From Streblospio benedicti (Eukaryota; Annelida; Polychaeta; Spionida; Spionidae), in contig CM032659.1 of the NCBI GenBank assembly GCA_019095985.1, positions 1,202,325 through 1,266,324 on the forward strand: 64,000 nt of DNA, given 5' to 3'. Below, in pieces: positions 48,920 to 59,422 of this stretch. The stretch's first letter is position 1. Each line of letters begins with the position of its first letter. The notes beneath the pieces are model-generated. The model searched no databases. It saw only the letters and a list, made by a program, of their open reading frames with translations, and was not told where the DNA came from. Position numbers and translations under genes: made by a program.

Positions 48920-49374
48920 GCCTAGTGCGCGTTTACAGAGTGAATTCGGAGTAGAGGAAGGGGGCGGGGTGGCTGAGCAGACTTATTCTAATGGATGGTG
49001 AGATTCGCATAGGGCAGACTCACTGCATGTACCTGTGCATGTATATGTTTGTGAATTGTATTAGTTCTAGGATCATTTGTGTTATATTTTTGCGCCTTTT
49101 TGTAATATGTAAACATGTTATTTGAAATACATTGAAAGTTTTTAATGTCTAGTTGTTTGGTGCAGTATCTTGTTGGAAATATTGTTTTAATACAAAGGTC
49201 AAAACAAAAAGTAATTTATTTCTTTATTTCAGAATATATACAATATAATTCCATGTAAGGATACGAAGGGCCAATTGCGTGACAGTAACAACTATCAGTC
49301 TTTTCTTAAGTCCAATTTGGTTTTACATTTGTGGATGATCTTAGCAGTTTATAGAATGGTGTATTTGTATGTAT

Positions 49375-49560
49375 GTAGGCTGTCACATTAACTCTCACTC
49401 GACCAGTCATCTGTTCTTTTACAGAATGACAATATTATGTTCACATCTATGGTACAGACACTCCCTCTTACTGTCCCATATGTAAACAATATTCATTAGA
49501 TGATGAAAACTTACTTATCATACTAATTGTGTTTACTTATCATAAATTTGCGTTTTAGTG
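49375..49560 (+). mobile_element. LINE reverse-transcriptase scrap, unit A
   Basis: Counterpart of 60960-61147. It keeps TCTATGGTACAGACACTCC and the following sequence, but the Phe-Ala-Asp-Asp codons are lost. Only recognisable through the B copy. Confidence 0.5.
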
Positions 49561-50729
49561 AGAAGCCAAAATAGTTACATCATATCGAATTAGCTCAAAC
49601 TGCCAGGTTAGTAGATAGTCATAGTGTTTCAAAAGACCTTATATCTAATATTTGTTTATTTCTATTACTACAAAACTGCTGATGTAAACCATATAGTAAG
49701 TGCAAAGATGAAGAGCAAGTACAATTGTGACAGCCTCTTTGCGCTAATAAATACCTTGTGATAGGCTAAGGCTGGAAGATGATCAAAAAAGCAGTCCCCT
49801 GATCACCGCTGATAATTATTAAGACTGAAGGTGGAGGGGTTGAATGCAGGACTTTTTTTGTATGGAATGCAGGGTTGAACATAAAACATAGGACAAATTT
49901 ATTTAATTTTTAGTTTTCAGGAATAAACCAGAGGGCAGGGATGACAAGAAACCAAAAAGCACAATGATAAGCACCAGCGAAACTCAAAGTGTTGAACACA
50001 GGACAAAATATAATTTCTATTTCTCAGTAGATGGACACAAATGCCGTCTTCTTGCCGCCCACGCCCTACTCACAGCTAATAAGAACGTTACTATCTGTTT
50101 GCAGTCAGCGGGAAGCAAAGCGGCTCGCGCTGTGATTGGTCAGAAACGTCACGTGGATGCCGCTTTGTTCCGTTCCCTACTGACCGACGTTACAGCTACA
50201 TGCTGCTGACACTTTACTGTCTTCATTTATCCCGTTGATTTTCATTATAACACTTCGATTTAACTTCATGTTATATATTTGAAATGAATATCGTTCACTC
50301 GGCTGAAGTTATGAACGTTGGTTGGACTCATCTGTCTGATTGCTGGTTTACTAAGATAGTTATGAACTTAGAAATAAGATATACCGTATATAACTTCACA
50401 GGCCTTCGTACGTGAAGCTTGTCTTTGTACTGTACTTCATATAAATCACTGCAAACCATTTACTTATGACTGTTTTTGCCCTGTGTATTGAAAATGATAG
50501 AATATATTAGACCTAATATTATAAACATTCTTGTATTGCACTATTAAGAAGTGCTCACAAATATATCATAATTTATATCACTGTACATTAAATCGTCAAT
50601 TATGAAGTACCAAAATTATAAACTTACTGTAAAACGACAATAACAAGCACATGTATCTATTCAAAACAAATTGAGTTTCACCTATAGGTAGAATGCCGCA
50701 TCTTCACTTTTACTTCATATACTCTACAC

Positions 50730-51050
50730 GGTGCTTCCGTGGCCGAGTGGATAGGAAGGTCGTGGGTTCGATTCCCGGGGAGGGTCTGATGGTGGGTGTT
50801 GAGCAAACATACCTCTGACAGGTTGCACACTTTTCCGTGGTACTACGTTAAATAGGTACAGGTCAGTCGAGCGAACGCCAATGTGATAAGCACGTCTGTT
50901 CTACAGTAGCAGTGATGTGTTGTATGCTCCCTGGGGGAGTTGAGAAGATCCAGTGTGACAGGATGCTGCCAATGACCTGGGTAAACACATGTAAAGTCAC
51001 TCGAGCACGATAACAGTGGTGTGACTATAAATAACCACATTTACATTTAC
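50730..51050 (+). mobile_element. tRNA-derived SINE in unit B
   Basis: Counterpart of 40603-40930 with the same short box A-box B spacing, so the head deletion predates the duplication. Box A TGGCCGAGTGG and box B GGTTCGATTCC are exact, and the tail ends CATTTACATTTAC. Confidence 0.85.
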
Positions 51051-51831
51051 AAAGGGGCTGGTGAGAAAGTTCATAAGATACAGGGCGCATTGGAATGAGG
51101 TTTGATGGAAGAAGCAATTTTGTAACGATGATGAGATTCTTCATACAGATTGTATATTGATCATATTGATTCTTGCTTGGACTCTTTTAGTTAAGAACTA
51201 ATGAATCAAGAGCTATGTTTTCCCACATTGAAATCTAATCCATTTCCTCGGTGCTGTTCATAACAGTGAATGTCCAGTTTATACTATTTGGACTGATTAT
51301 AAGCATTTCCATAAATATTGCTTTGGTTAGACGACTGTTTGCCATCTGGTAGTTAAGATTGTGCTGCAGGACTCTGTTCTAAGTCTACATGTTTTGAAAA
51401 GAGGGGTGCTTTTATTTAATGTGCTAATTATTAATGTTATATTGTTATATGTTATGGTTTACCAAACATGTACTTCATATCATGAGGAGAAAAATACATA
51501 AAGTGCAACTTTATGATCAGAAAAACCCGCAGTTGGCACTATCTGCTCATGTTGTTTATAATTCACAACTATTAGATTTCTAAAGGGATAAAAAGGATTC
51601 AACAATAGTGACCATTAAAACAGGGCATTATTCTTGGGTTTTTAACTGGTCACTATTTACCTTGTTAGAACTATAGAGTAAATTGTTTGAACTAGAGTTA
51701 TTGGACTTGGTTTGAAAATAATTTACATCGATTTATTTCTGGTTACATGAGAATATATTCAATTAATTACAACTATGTCCTGGCGTCTGGTGGGATTCGA
51801 ATGTTAGAATTTGGTCTTATACTGCAGCAAT

Positions 51832-51935
51832 ACGTGGCTCAGTGGTTAAAGTCACAAACTAATACAGTTCAATGCCAAAAATTGATAGTTTGAGTAAACT
51901 CAACTAGATTGCTCATTGCTCGGTAATCGTAGATA
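51832..51935 (+). mobile_element. Decayed SINE head in unit B
   Basis: Counterpart of 41745-41850, with ACGTGGCTCAGTGGTTAAAG, GTTCAATGCC and GCTCATTGCTCGGTA. Confidence 0.6.
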
Positions 51936-52240
51936 TTAAAAAATGTCTTGTGGGAATGGGGTCGTGAAAATGCCCACCCCACCCCCCACACCCCTGGGGG
52001 TAGGCCTGATATTGGCTAATATAATGTTGAAACAAAATTGGGTTTCTGCCATTTCTATGAAGGGATGATGTACACTTCGTTACCTCCACAAAAGTGGAAC
52101 AATGTGTTTTATACCCCCCATTGTATTTCAGATATGTATAATATAAACAAGTATCCCACTAATTTGTGCTAAATCCATTTAAACTTACAATAATTGTCTT
52201 AATATTTTCGGACATTTTCAATGTCCATCGTCTGGTTTTT

Positions 52241-52265
52241 CTGTCACCAGGTGGCCACGTGACAG
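52241..52265. promoter_or_regulatory. CTCF-like palindrome, unit B
   Basis: CTGTCACCAGGTGGCCAC followed by GTGACAG is a 25-bp near-perfect palindrome that still holds CACCAGGTGGC. Two bases (AG) present in unit A are missing. Binding is inferred. Confidence 0.3.
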
Positions 52266-53798
52266 AAATGGATCACTCAGTGTTTTGTTGGGGGTGGTCG
52301 AGCGCGCGCGGTGTGTGCCCTAGGTCTCAATTGTCGAAAAAATATTTTCATCTCTGTTCATGTTCTCCTCAGTCTTTCGGATTGTTATGGACTCTAGGAT
52401 TTTCTCTGTCAATAGGTTTGACTCCTTTAAAATCTGTGATATAATCAAAAAAATATCTCCATCTCTATCCAGTGCATTTCGTGACAACATTTATTTAAAA
52501 CATTACCTTTTTCAAAATATATATAATCTAATGTATACATAATGTGTCACTAACATGAAAATACATACAAAATAATAAGACATCTATCAATCACATTTCA
52601 TGGATGTACGGGTGAAAATTTTATATGCAATTGTATCATATATTGACCTCTAATGCCGCATTCAAATAGCAAATAGACGAATGCTGAGATGAACATTTTC
52701 AGCGCTCACGTTGTCTAGAGAGGGCCAATAAATATATCATCGTAAAGTCCCTCTGATTAAATGTGGCATTGCTAACATGTTCATATTTTAAAGATGCTCA
52801 CGTATTATGGTGTGCTATTTCTGAATGGTCCCAATAAGCCTCCTTTTCATCAGTCTATCAGAAAAGTTACCGGCCGTTATTCCAGACGATCCCGTATGCA
52901 TGTAGTACGTTTTGGCCAAAAAATATGTGCATGAGGCATCATATAAAGGATGACAATGCCGTTTTCTCATTTCTGGCGTCATGCTTTTGCAGCATCTGGA
53001 CCTAGCATAAGCTCTATGAAATTGTGAGTTAACTGTTTCCTAGTTTTATACACGATATACACAATAATGTCAAGATTGCGCACGACACCAATGTACAAAC
53101 GTTAGTAGAGGTTTACTGCCGCTGTGATTGTGAATATCTTCTCTTCGATGATTTTTTCAGACTGTTTTATTATTTCATTTTTGACCTTGCACAATGGACA
53201 AGTTTTTGCTGTATTGTCAAAGTGGAGTGTTTTCATCTTCAAAGGTACTTTTGGTGTCTTCATTTTTATCGTGTATCGCCTATGCAAACAAGAAGAAGCT
53301 ATTTATAAAACCATTAAAAACTGAAATAAGTATCATTGTTGACAAAGGCCTTTTATTCACAACTTGGCAAACAACACTATGACAATTACAAGCAATTAAA
53401 CAAATAGTTATCGTCCAATTTCACCTGCGGGATACCTCAAAACATTGGCTTTAAGTACTTATGTAAACAAATACGCTAGCGCTGAAAGGCTTTTGACACT
53501 CTAACTGCCACTGGGCTATACCGAAAGTGACGGTGCGATACCTTACGGTTACGTAATACGTAATAAACACGTTAATTCAGGCTTTGTCTAATGATTGAGT
53601 AAGTGCCTTGTTTGAACTTAATTAGTAAACAAACACTTATCAGTGATATACACGAGAGATCGTTTGAAGTGATGACTTTTGTTTTTCAAACATGTTGTAG
53701 TCTGATAGTATTGTATGTTTGTTATGAATAAAAGAGACTTTTCCCATTAGTAAATCACATGTATGTCTGTAAAAATGTAATTTACAATAATCCCACTA

Positions 53799-54153
53799 GA
53801 GCACCGCACACCCATCCCGTATATTTTTGTTTAAACCATCGGTGCACAGCTTTTAATGAATCAACAATAGTGTTTACTATTAAGGTGTCAAAAGGAAGCT
53901 ACTTACTTGTATTTTCGTAAGATAAACACAATTTTTATGGTGCATTAATATTACATGATCTATGATGCATTTTATTATGAAATAACGTGTGCACACACAT
54001 CCCGTAGGTGGCGATAATATGGCGATAATAAATATGTAATGGACATGTTTATTTACATAAGATCTTGCTAGAAATTTTCTTTTTACACTTTGGCACCGGG
54101 AAAACTATTGTGTTCAACGTAATATTATTATTTGGTACTTGTTTGGATGCTAA

Positions 54154-54189
<36 letters not shown>

Positions 54190-54237
54190 AAAAACATACG
54201 GGATGGGTGTGACCTACGGAATGGGTGTGCACTGCTC
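53799..54237. mobile_element. Inverted-repeat element in unit B with 23-bp ends
   Basis: The left end GAGCACCGCACACCCATCCC pairs with the right end GGAATGGGTGTGCACTGCTC, with about four mismatches over 23 bp. TA lies just outside each end, so a TA target duplication fits. Internal second copies of the motif (ACACATCCCGTAGG at ~53996, ACGGGATGGGTGTG at 54199) suggest a nested or doubled terminal repeat. A run of ~29 A lies near the right end. Non-coding. Confidence 0.7.
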
Positions 54238-54579
54238 TATATAAACAGTTTTTTTTCTCAATAAGGAAACAAAAACAAAAACTTGGTGAATATGTATACT
54301 AAAAATGTAATTTACAACAATCCCAATATATAGACAGGTATTTTAAGAGTTATATTATTAGATACGGAGGTTAATGATTCAATATAGTTTTAACGCCGCA
54401 ATCTAATTAAAGGCCTAATTACAGGGATTTTCTCTGTACTAGGAAAGGGAATTACTGTATGACAATCTAATGGTAACCATCAGATAAAGATGTTGCTTTA
54501 TATGAGTATATCCGATGCCATTAAGAAATACCAAGTATTACGATCCCTGCAATAATTTAGTTCAAGATCGGGGCTGCGT

Positions 54580-54581
<2 letters not shown>

Positions 54582-54611
<30 letters not shown>
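54582..54611. repeat. Poly-T run (~30)
   Basis: A run of about 30 T, where unit A has only a short run (~44395-44410). Expansion of a homopolymer; exact length may be affected by sequencing. Confidence 0.7.
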
Positions 54612-54654
54612 CTTACAGCTTTCAACCTGCAACCATGTAGGCGCAATAACGTAT

Positions 54655-55045
54655 AACAAAACGTAACGTACTAACGTATATACCTCATTGCATGGGTGGT
54701 TTGTGCCTGCACGTGGGCTGGTATGTATGAACGACCACATATAATTATGCATGCACATACTAAGGGATCGTTCACAGATGACGTCACCTGATTTTTGGCC
54801 TTTTTTTACCCCCTATTAAACTTGTCACCTGTTGTCAACTCAGCAGCACCACCACCCGTCCTGGTAACTTGAAGTCATGTTGGAGGTGTACCTAATGTGT
54901 CCCAGACCTGTATACTGAGCGGAGATGGTGTGAGGGATGGCGGACAGAGGGAAGGATGGGGAGGGAGGAGCATTCAATGTGTTCCGGATCTCTTCCGTTT
55001 CAACCCGAGCAGCTTGTGTGTGTACAATCAGGACAACCTGGTGGT
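54655..55045. repeat. Unit B-specific block upstream of the SWIB gene
   Basis: Unit A has unrelated sequence at this place (44470-44810), while both sides align. The right half here (GTGTTCCGGATCTCTTCCG, TTTCAACCCGAGCAGC) is a unit of the repeat array found at 56440-58170. The left half includes a full CRE palindrome TGACGTCA at 54779-54786, ~510 bp before the SWIB start. One of the two units has had a replacement or conversion here. Confidence 0.6.
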
Positions 55046-55139
55046 CGTTTATGTCTACATTTCAATCCATATAAATTATTTTTTAACATTAAAGGAAAAA
55101 GATTATTTTAGAAATATTTGTCATGTAAAAAGTCGATCA

Positions 55140-55180
55140 AAACGTAATACGTACAGTCGATCAACCACGTAATACGTAAC
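55140..55180. promoter_or_regulatory. Paired ACGTAATACGTA motifs before the SWIB gene, unit B
   Basis: ACGTAATACGTACAG and CCACGTAATACGTAACAG lie ~30 bp apart, ~120 bp before the SWIB ATG. They resemble TTACGTAA bZIP half-sites. The same pair is at 44917-44952 in unit A, and a further GTTACGTAATACGTAATAAA lies at ~43463 and ~53547. Function inferred only from recurrence. Confidence 0.35.
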
Positions 55181-55293
55181 AGTTAAACTTCAAACGTACC
55201 TACGTGCATACCTACGCTAAACGTTTGCGTTTGTGTAGATTACAATCGTTTTTTGTTTTTCATTTTTTAAGATTTTTTTTTTAATAACTCAGT

Positions 55294-55794
55294 ATGACGG
55301 GCAAGAGCAGACCAAGTTCCAGGTCGACCAGCCGATGCAACGTGGCTCAGGCCAAGTCAACCAGCAAAGTTAACTTGACGGGAAACAAATCAGCCAGCAA
55401 AGTTAACTTGACAGGAAACAAGTCAGCCAGCAAAGTTAACGTGCTTCCAGCCAAGCCCGTCAGCAAAACCAAAGTAGCCAAGCCCAGCTCCAGCAAAGGG
55501 GTGAAAAGGCTGCGTAAAAACAAGAGGGGTTACGTGAAAGGCTTGAAGAACAACAATGTCTTCGCTGTTAAGAAGCTGTCCCCAGCCCTTGCCCGTGTGC
55601 TCGGCGGCGATAGAATGAGGAATTGCGACGTGGTGAAGAGAATGTGGGAGATCATCAAGGAACGTGGCCTGAAGGACCCCAGAGATCCCACATACATGAT
55701 CTGCGACAACGAGCTTCTTCCTCTCTTTGGTGAGAAACGCATAAAGACCATCACAATGATGAAGTACCTCTCAGAGCACATCTCTTCACAATAA
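55294..55794 (+). CDS. SWIB-domain protein, 166 aa, intact copy
   Basis: A single open exon of 166 residues. Residues 1-24 are Ser/Arg/Lys-rich. Residues 25-57 are three 11-residue repeats (KVNLTGNKSAS twice, then KVNVLPAKPVS). Residues 58-88 are strongly basic (KRLRKNKRGYVKGLKNN). Residues 89-165 form a SWIB/MDM2-type domain: VKKLSPALARVLGG, VVKRMWEIIKERGL, DPTYMICDNELLPLFG and MMKYLSEHI. SWIB domains occur in SWI/SNF subunits such as BAF60 and in small chromatin-linked proteins; here the basic tail suggests nuclear or DNA binding (inference). An acceptor-like TAATAACTCAG ends one base before the ATG, so an untranslated exon may precede. AATAAA lies at ~56037. The RING-H2 gene follows ~3.5 kb downstream on the same strand. 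The unit A copy is a pseudogene. Confidence 0.88.
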   Translation: MTGKSRPSSRSTSRCNVAQAKSTSKVNLTGNKSASKVNLTGNKSASKVNVLPAKPVSKTKVAKPSSSKGVKRLRKNKRGYVKGLKNNNVFAVKKLSPALARVLGGDRMRNCDVVKRMWEIIKERGLKDPRDPTYMICDNELLPLFGEKRIKTITMMKYLSEHISSQ

Positions 55795-56439
55795 GTGGGT
55801 GTAATAGATGAGTGACTGTTAATACTGAGTTAATTTTTATATATAGTCTATATACTTTTAACTTCCTTGTACTTTTTTAAATTCTAATTTTAATGATTTT
55901 GCGTAACTTATGTCTAAATAGTAGGCCTATATGTAACGAATTTTGAGATTTTAACTTTATAAAGTCTATCAAACATTTTTTAAAATAATGTGTAGATTTA
56001 GTGCATTCTGAAATGTGAAATTTAATTTTGAGTAAAAATAAACCTGTTCATAAAAAATAAGATTTCTTTCTTTACATGCAAACTGAGTTCTTCACATAAA
56101 ATTCTTATCAATTTAAGCTGTTGGCCCTTCATTTCAACAACTATTTCCATTAAATCAAATAGCCTGAGTAAAACCAAAACAGATTTAGACATTCTTCTAA
56201 TCACCACCACCGGGGAGGGGCTTCTACAAAAAAAGACATGCACCCATATTTGGTATAAAAGTGTCCCATATCTATACATTACTAGTAAACACAACGGTCC
56301 CAGCAACAGCTCTATTACATGTGAATTCAATACATGGCATGGCTGAACAAGACCATCAATATGTTAAATAAATAACAATTATGAAATTAAAAAAATGTAA
56401 GCTAAACATTTGTGTATGTAAGCTTTCCACACGGCGCTG

Positions 56440-58170
56440 TTCGGGTTGAAACGTATAGGATCCAGAACACAATAAATGACCATCCCTCCCCGTCCTTCAT
56501 CCCTCCCACCAGCTGGACCAGGTATAGAACAGATTAAATATACCTTCATCGCCTCCCTTCCATCGTCATATCTCACAGCTATATTATTAAAATGTAAGAT
56601 AAACATTTGTGTATGTAATAAAGATTTGCTGTTTAAGTTAAAAGAGGGCCAGGCACATTCATCTAAACCAAAATGACCCTTCACCCAGGGGAGCAGCCTG
56701 AAGAGGGGTGTTGGAGATCATTTAGTCTGTTCTCAAGCTTACGTTTATTCTGATATGATCCTATAGGTTGTGGTGAAATGACCATTTAAGTGACATGTTC
56801 ACTAATCCGACGTCGGGTATTTTTAATTATTTAATACGGTGGGTTTCATAATGATCCAACATTTGCTGAGCAGGATCATATATATTTCTGAAACATCAAA
56901 ATGTTCCAAAATTCACAGCTGTTTTGACACCCACACCCGATACACACACTCAATGGAATCGGGGGTTGTTGTTTAGAATGAGAACAATTTAAAGAATTTT
57001 TCCCTCCAAATGCCAGAAAATAGACCGTAAAATTTTTTAAGACTGTTCAGGCATTTAGTCTGTTCTGGACCTGTTTAGATGGGGAGGGCGTAGAGAGGGT
57101 TGGAGAGAGAAGAGGGTGATAGCGGCTGAAGGAAGGGTAGGGGAGGGTGGAACATTTAATCTGTTCCGCACGTGTTTACCAGGGGTATGAGTAGCTGGTG
57201 GCAGAGATATTAGAGGGATCAATCATTGCCATATACATGTAGTGTGTATACGGCTATGACATATGACCATGGTGATGGACTGAAGGTGTATTTTATCCGT
57301 CACAGACCTGTATTCTGACGGGACCTGGGCATGAGCAGGGGATGAGGGATGGGAGATAGAGGGAAGGGTGGGGAGGAAGGAGAATTTAATGTGTTCCGAT
57401 CTCATCTGTTTTCAACCCGAGTAGCGGCGGGTAGACAGCTAGTCTATATGGAAATGGATAAGGGATATTTTGTGTTCCAATAAGGCTTTTTAAACAGAAG
57501 ACGTACACACTTCAAATTATGTATGTAGAATCAGGACAAATTGGTGGTCGTTTTTATCTATATTTCAACCCAAATAAATTATTTTTAATGACAAAGATAC
57601 AAGAAAAAAGAAATGTTTGTCATCCAGTCACAGGACCATGTTTTGTGGAGGGGTGGTGGCAGAAAGGGTGTGTGTGTGTTCAAATCCGGGGGAGGGAGGA
57701 CCATTTAACCTGTTCCAGATCTCATCCGTTTCAACCCGAGCAGCAGCAGGAAGGGGGTGATGGAGATGCATTTAGTCTGTTCTGGACCTGTTTAGATGGT
57801 ATGGGGTAGAGAGGGTTGGAGAGAGAACAGGGTGGTGATGGCAGAAGGAAGCGTAGGGGAGGGTGGAACATTTAATCTGCTCCCCGCGTGTTTACGGTGT
57901 TTACAGGGGTAGCAGTAGCAGGGGGGGGGGGGATATTAGAGGGATCAATCATTGCCATTTACATGTAGTGTGTATATGGCTGTGAAATATGACGATGGAA
58001 GGTGATGGAAGTGTATCTAATCTGTCGCAGACCTGTATACTGACGGGAGCTGGTGTGAAAGATTGGGGACAGAGGGAAGGATTGGGGTGGGTGGGGGGGG
58101 GGGGGCATTTAACATGTTTCGTATCTCATCTGTTTCAACCCGAGCAACGTCGGGTAGACAGCTGTTACTA
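56440..58170. repeat. Expanded complex repeat array in unit B
   Basis: Unit A has ~0.5 kb here and unit B ~1.8 kb. Recurrent words are ATTTAATCTGTTCC, GATCTCATCCGTTTCAACCC and GTCTGTTCTGGACCTG, at about 56715, 57060, 57145, 57385, 57700, 57770, 57868 and 58105. Segments 57058-57435 and 57776-58160 are a direct duplication of ~380 bp with a ~718-bp period. The rest is G-rich imperfect repeat. No coding sense. Confidence 0.65.
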
Positions 58171-58405
58171 TCATATACAACTACAACTTTTCCTCAAAAG
58201 GAGACATCACCCAAGTGCTATAACCACGCTACCACCCACCCCCTGTCAACTTTCGTACACCACATCCACATATAGTCATACACTCGTCATGTGTGAACGA
58301 TCGGTAACTTGTTTTAAAATATTACTAATGTTAATGAGTGAATGCTTACCAAACAATCGTCTGGGGTAAATGATTGAAAATAGATAATAAATAATAAATA
58401 AATCA

Positions 58406-58495
58406 TACTGTGGGACCTGTCTTATCTGGACATATTCGGGAGTTGTGAAAAGTGTCCACATAAGGCAGGTGTCCACATGGACAGGTTCCACTGTA
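58406..58495. mobile_element. 90-bp inverted-repeat element upstream of RING gene B
   Basis: Counterpart of 46856-46945, with the same ends (TACTGTGGGACCTGT / ACAGGTTCCACTGTA). Confidence 0.65.
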
Positions 58496-58651
58496 CTCTA
58501 AACTGGTAATTGACGCGTCACTTTTAGCTTAATGGAGAATGGTCGACGCAACGGTTAGCAGTAGACTTCAAAGAGAGCTGCAGGGTAAGAACCCAAGGTG
58601 TGTTAGACACTAAAATATAAACAGCCGTAAAGTAAGCGGTCAAACCTGTGG

Positions 58652-58752
58652 TGACGTCACGACCAATCACACGTGCACTGGTCAATGTAAGACGAAGAGT
58701 GACCGTTTATGCCCCTATAACAGGGCCGGGTACATTTCATTTTGTTCAGTTG
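58652..58752 (+). promoter_or_regulatory. RING gene B promoter, weakened TATA
   Basis: CRE TGACGTCA (58652-58659), CCAAT (58663-58667), E-box CACGTG (58670-58675) and initiator TTCAGTT (A at 58748) are all kept. Relative to unit A, ~13 bp is missing between CCCCTA and TAACAGGGCC, turning GCTATATAACAGG into CCCTATAACAGG. Only a weak CTATAA remains, and the upstream boxes move closer to the start. Confidence 0.55.
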
Positions 58753-58884
58753 CACAGTCGACATTGGTAGGAGCTTGCCATAACAGTGATAGTAAAATTG
58801 CAGTAGACATTAAGTGAAACAATTGCCTGGAATTAAATTTGGATATACGTAGTGATATTCTATTTACAAGGATTTCAAAAGAAG
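58748..58884 (+). other. RING gene B untranslated first exon
   Basis: Predicted 137-bp leader exon ending AAG|GTAACT, with the next acceptor (ATTCTCTTGCAG) ending at 59417. Same length as in unit A. Confidence 0.5.
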
Positions 58885-59422
58885 GTAACTTTTACTTTTT
58901 CATTTGATTACAATTATGCGTGTTCGTTAATTGCCATTAGAAGATGATTTAAGTAGGATATTGATATCATTTTAAAAATTGAAGAACTATCTAGACATCT
59001 TATTTCAATCTACATCAACAACTGTCTGTAGAATAAGGTGTGGGTCCAAATATAAAGAGAGACGTTTTCAATCCTTAAAATAGATACAAAGAGTACATAC
59101 ATATATCTATAGGGAGACTTTCAATCTTACGCATTGACAAGAAGAACTGCTGCTTAATAGAGACTATAATAGATTCCATTTGCCATCTGCAGATCTCAAG
59201 ACTATAAATCCCGTAATATTCGTGATAGTGGATTACTAAATCAAACCAATCACAAGCCCCAATGTCAAAATGCTCAATAATAATAATAACTACAGCGTAA
59301 TTTTGATTTCCTGAACCATCGCACAGATCTAACTCACAGGTTGATAATCAACTTGGGACTTGTGAAGCCAGCAGTGTAGATTATTTTTTCAACCTCTCTA
59401 TTGTCATTCTCTTGCAGTCACC

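Larger units (their letters stand above)
39452..49621 (+). repeat. Tandem duplication, unit A (10.2 kb)
   Basis: Unit A starts at TAGTGTTTCAAAAGACC and is followed directly by unit B, which starts with the same word at 49622. The end of A (CTGCCAGGTTAGTAGATAG) matches the end of B near 61190 (CTGCCAGTTGTAGATAG). Nearly every segment of A has a counterpart in B in the same order and strand, with many small indels. Unit A carries the damaged gene copies. Confidence 0.9.
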
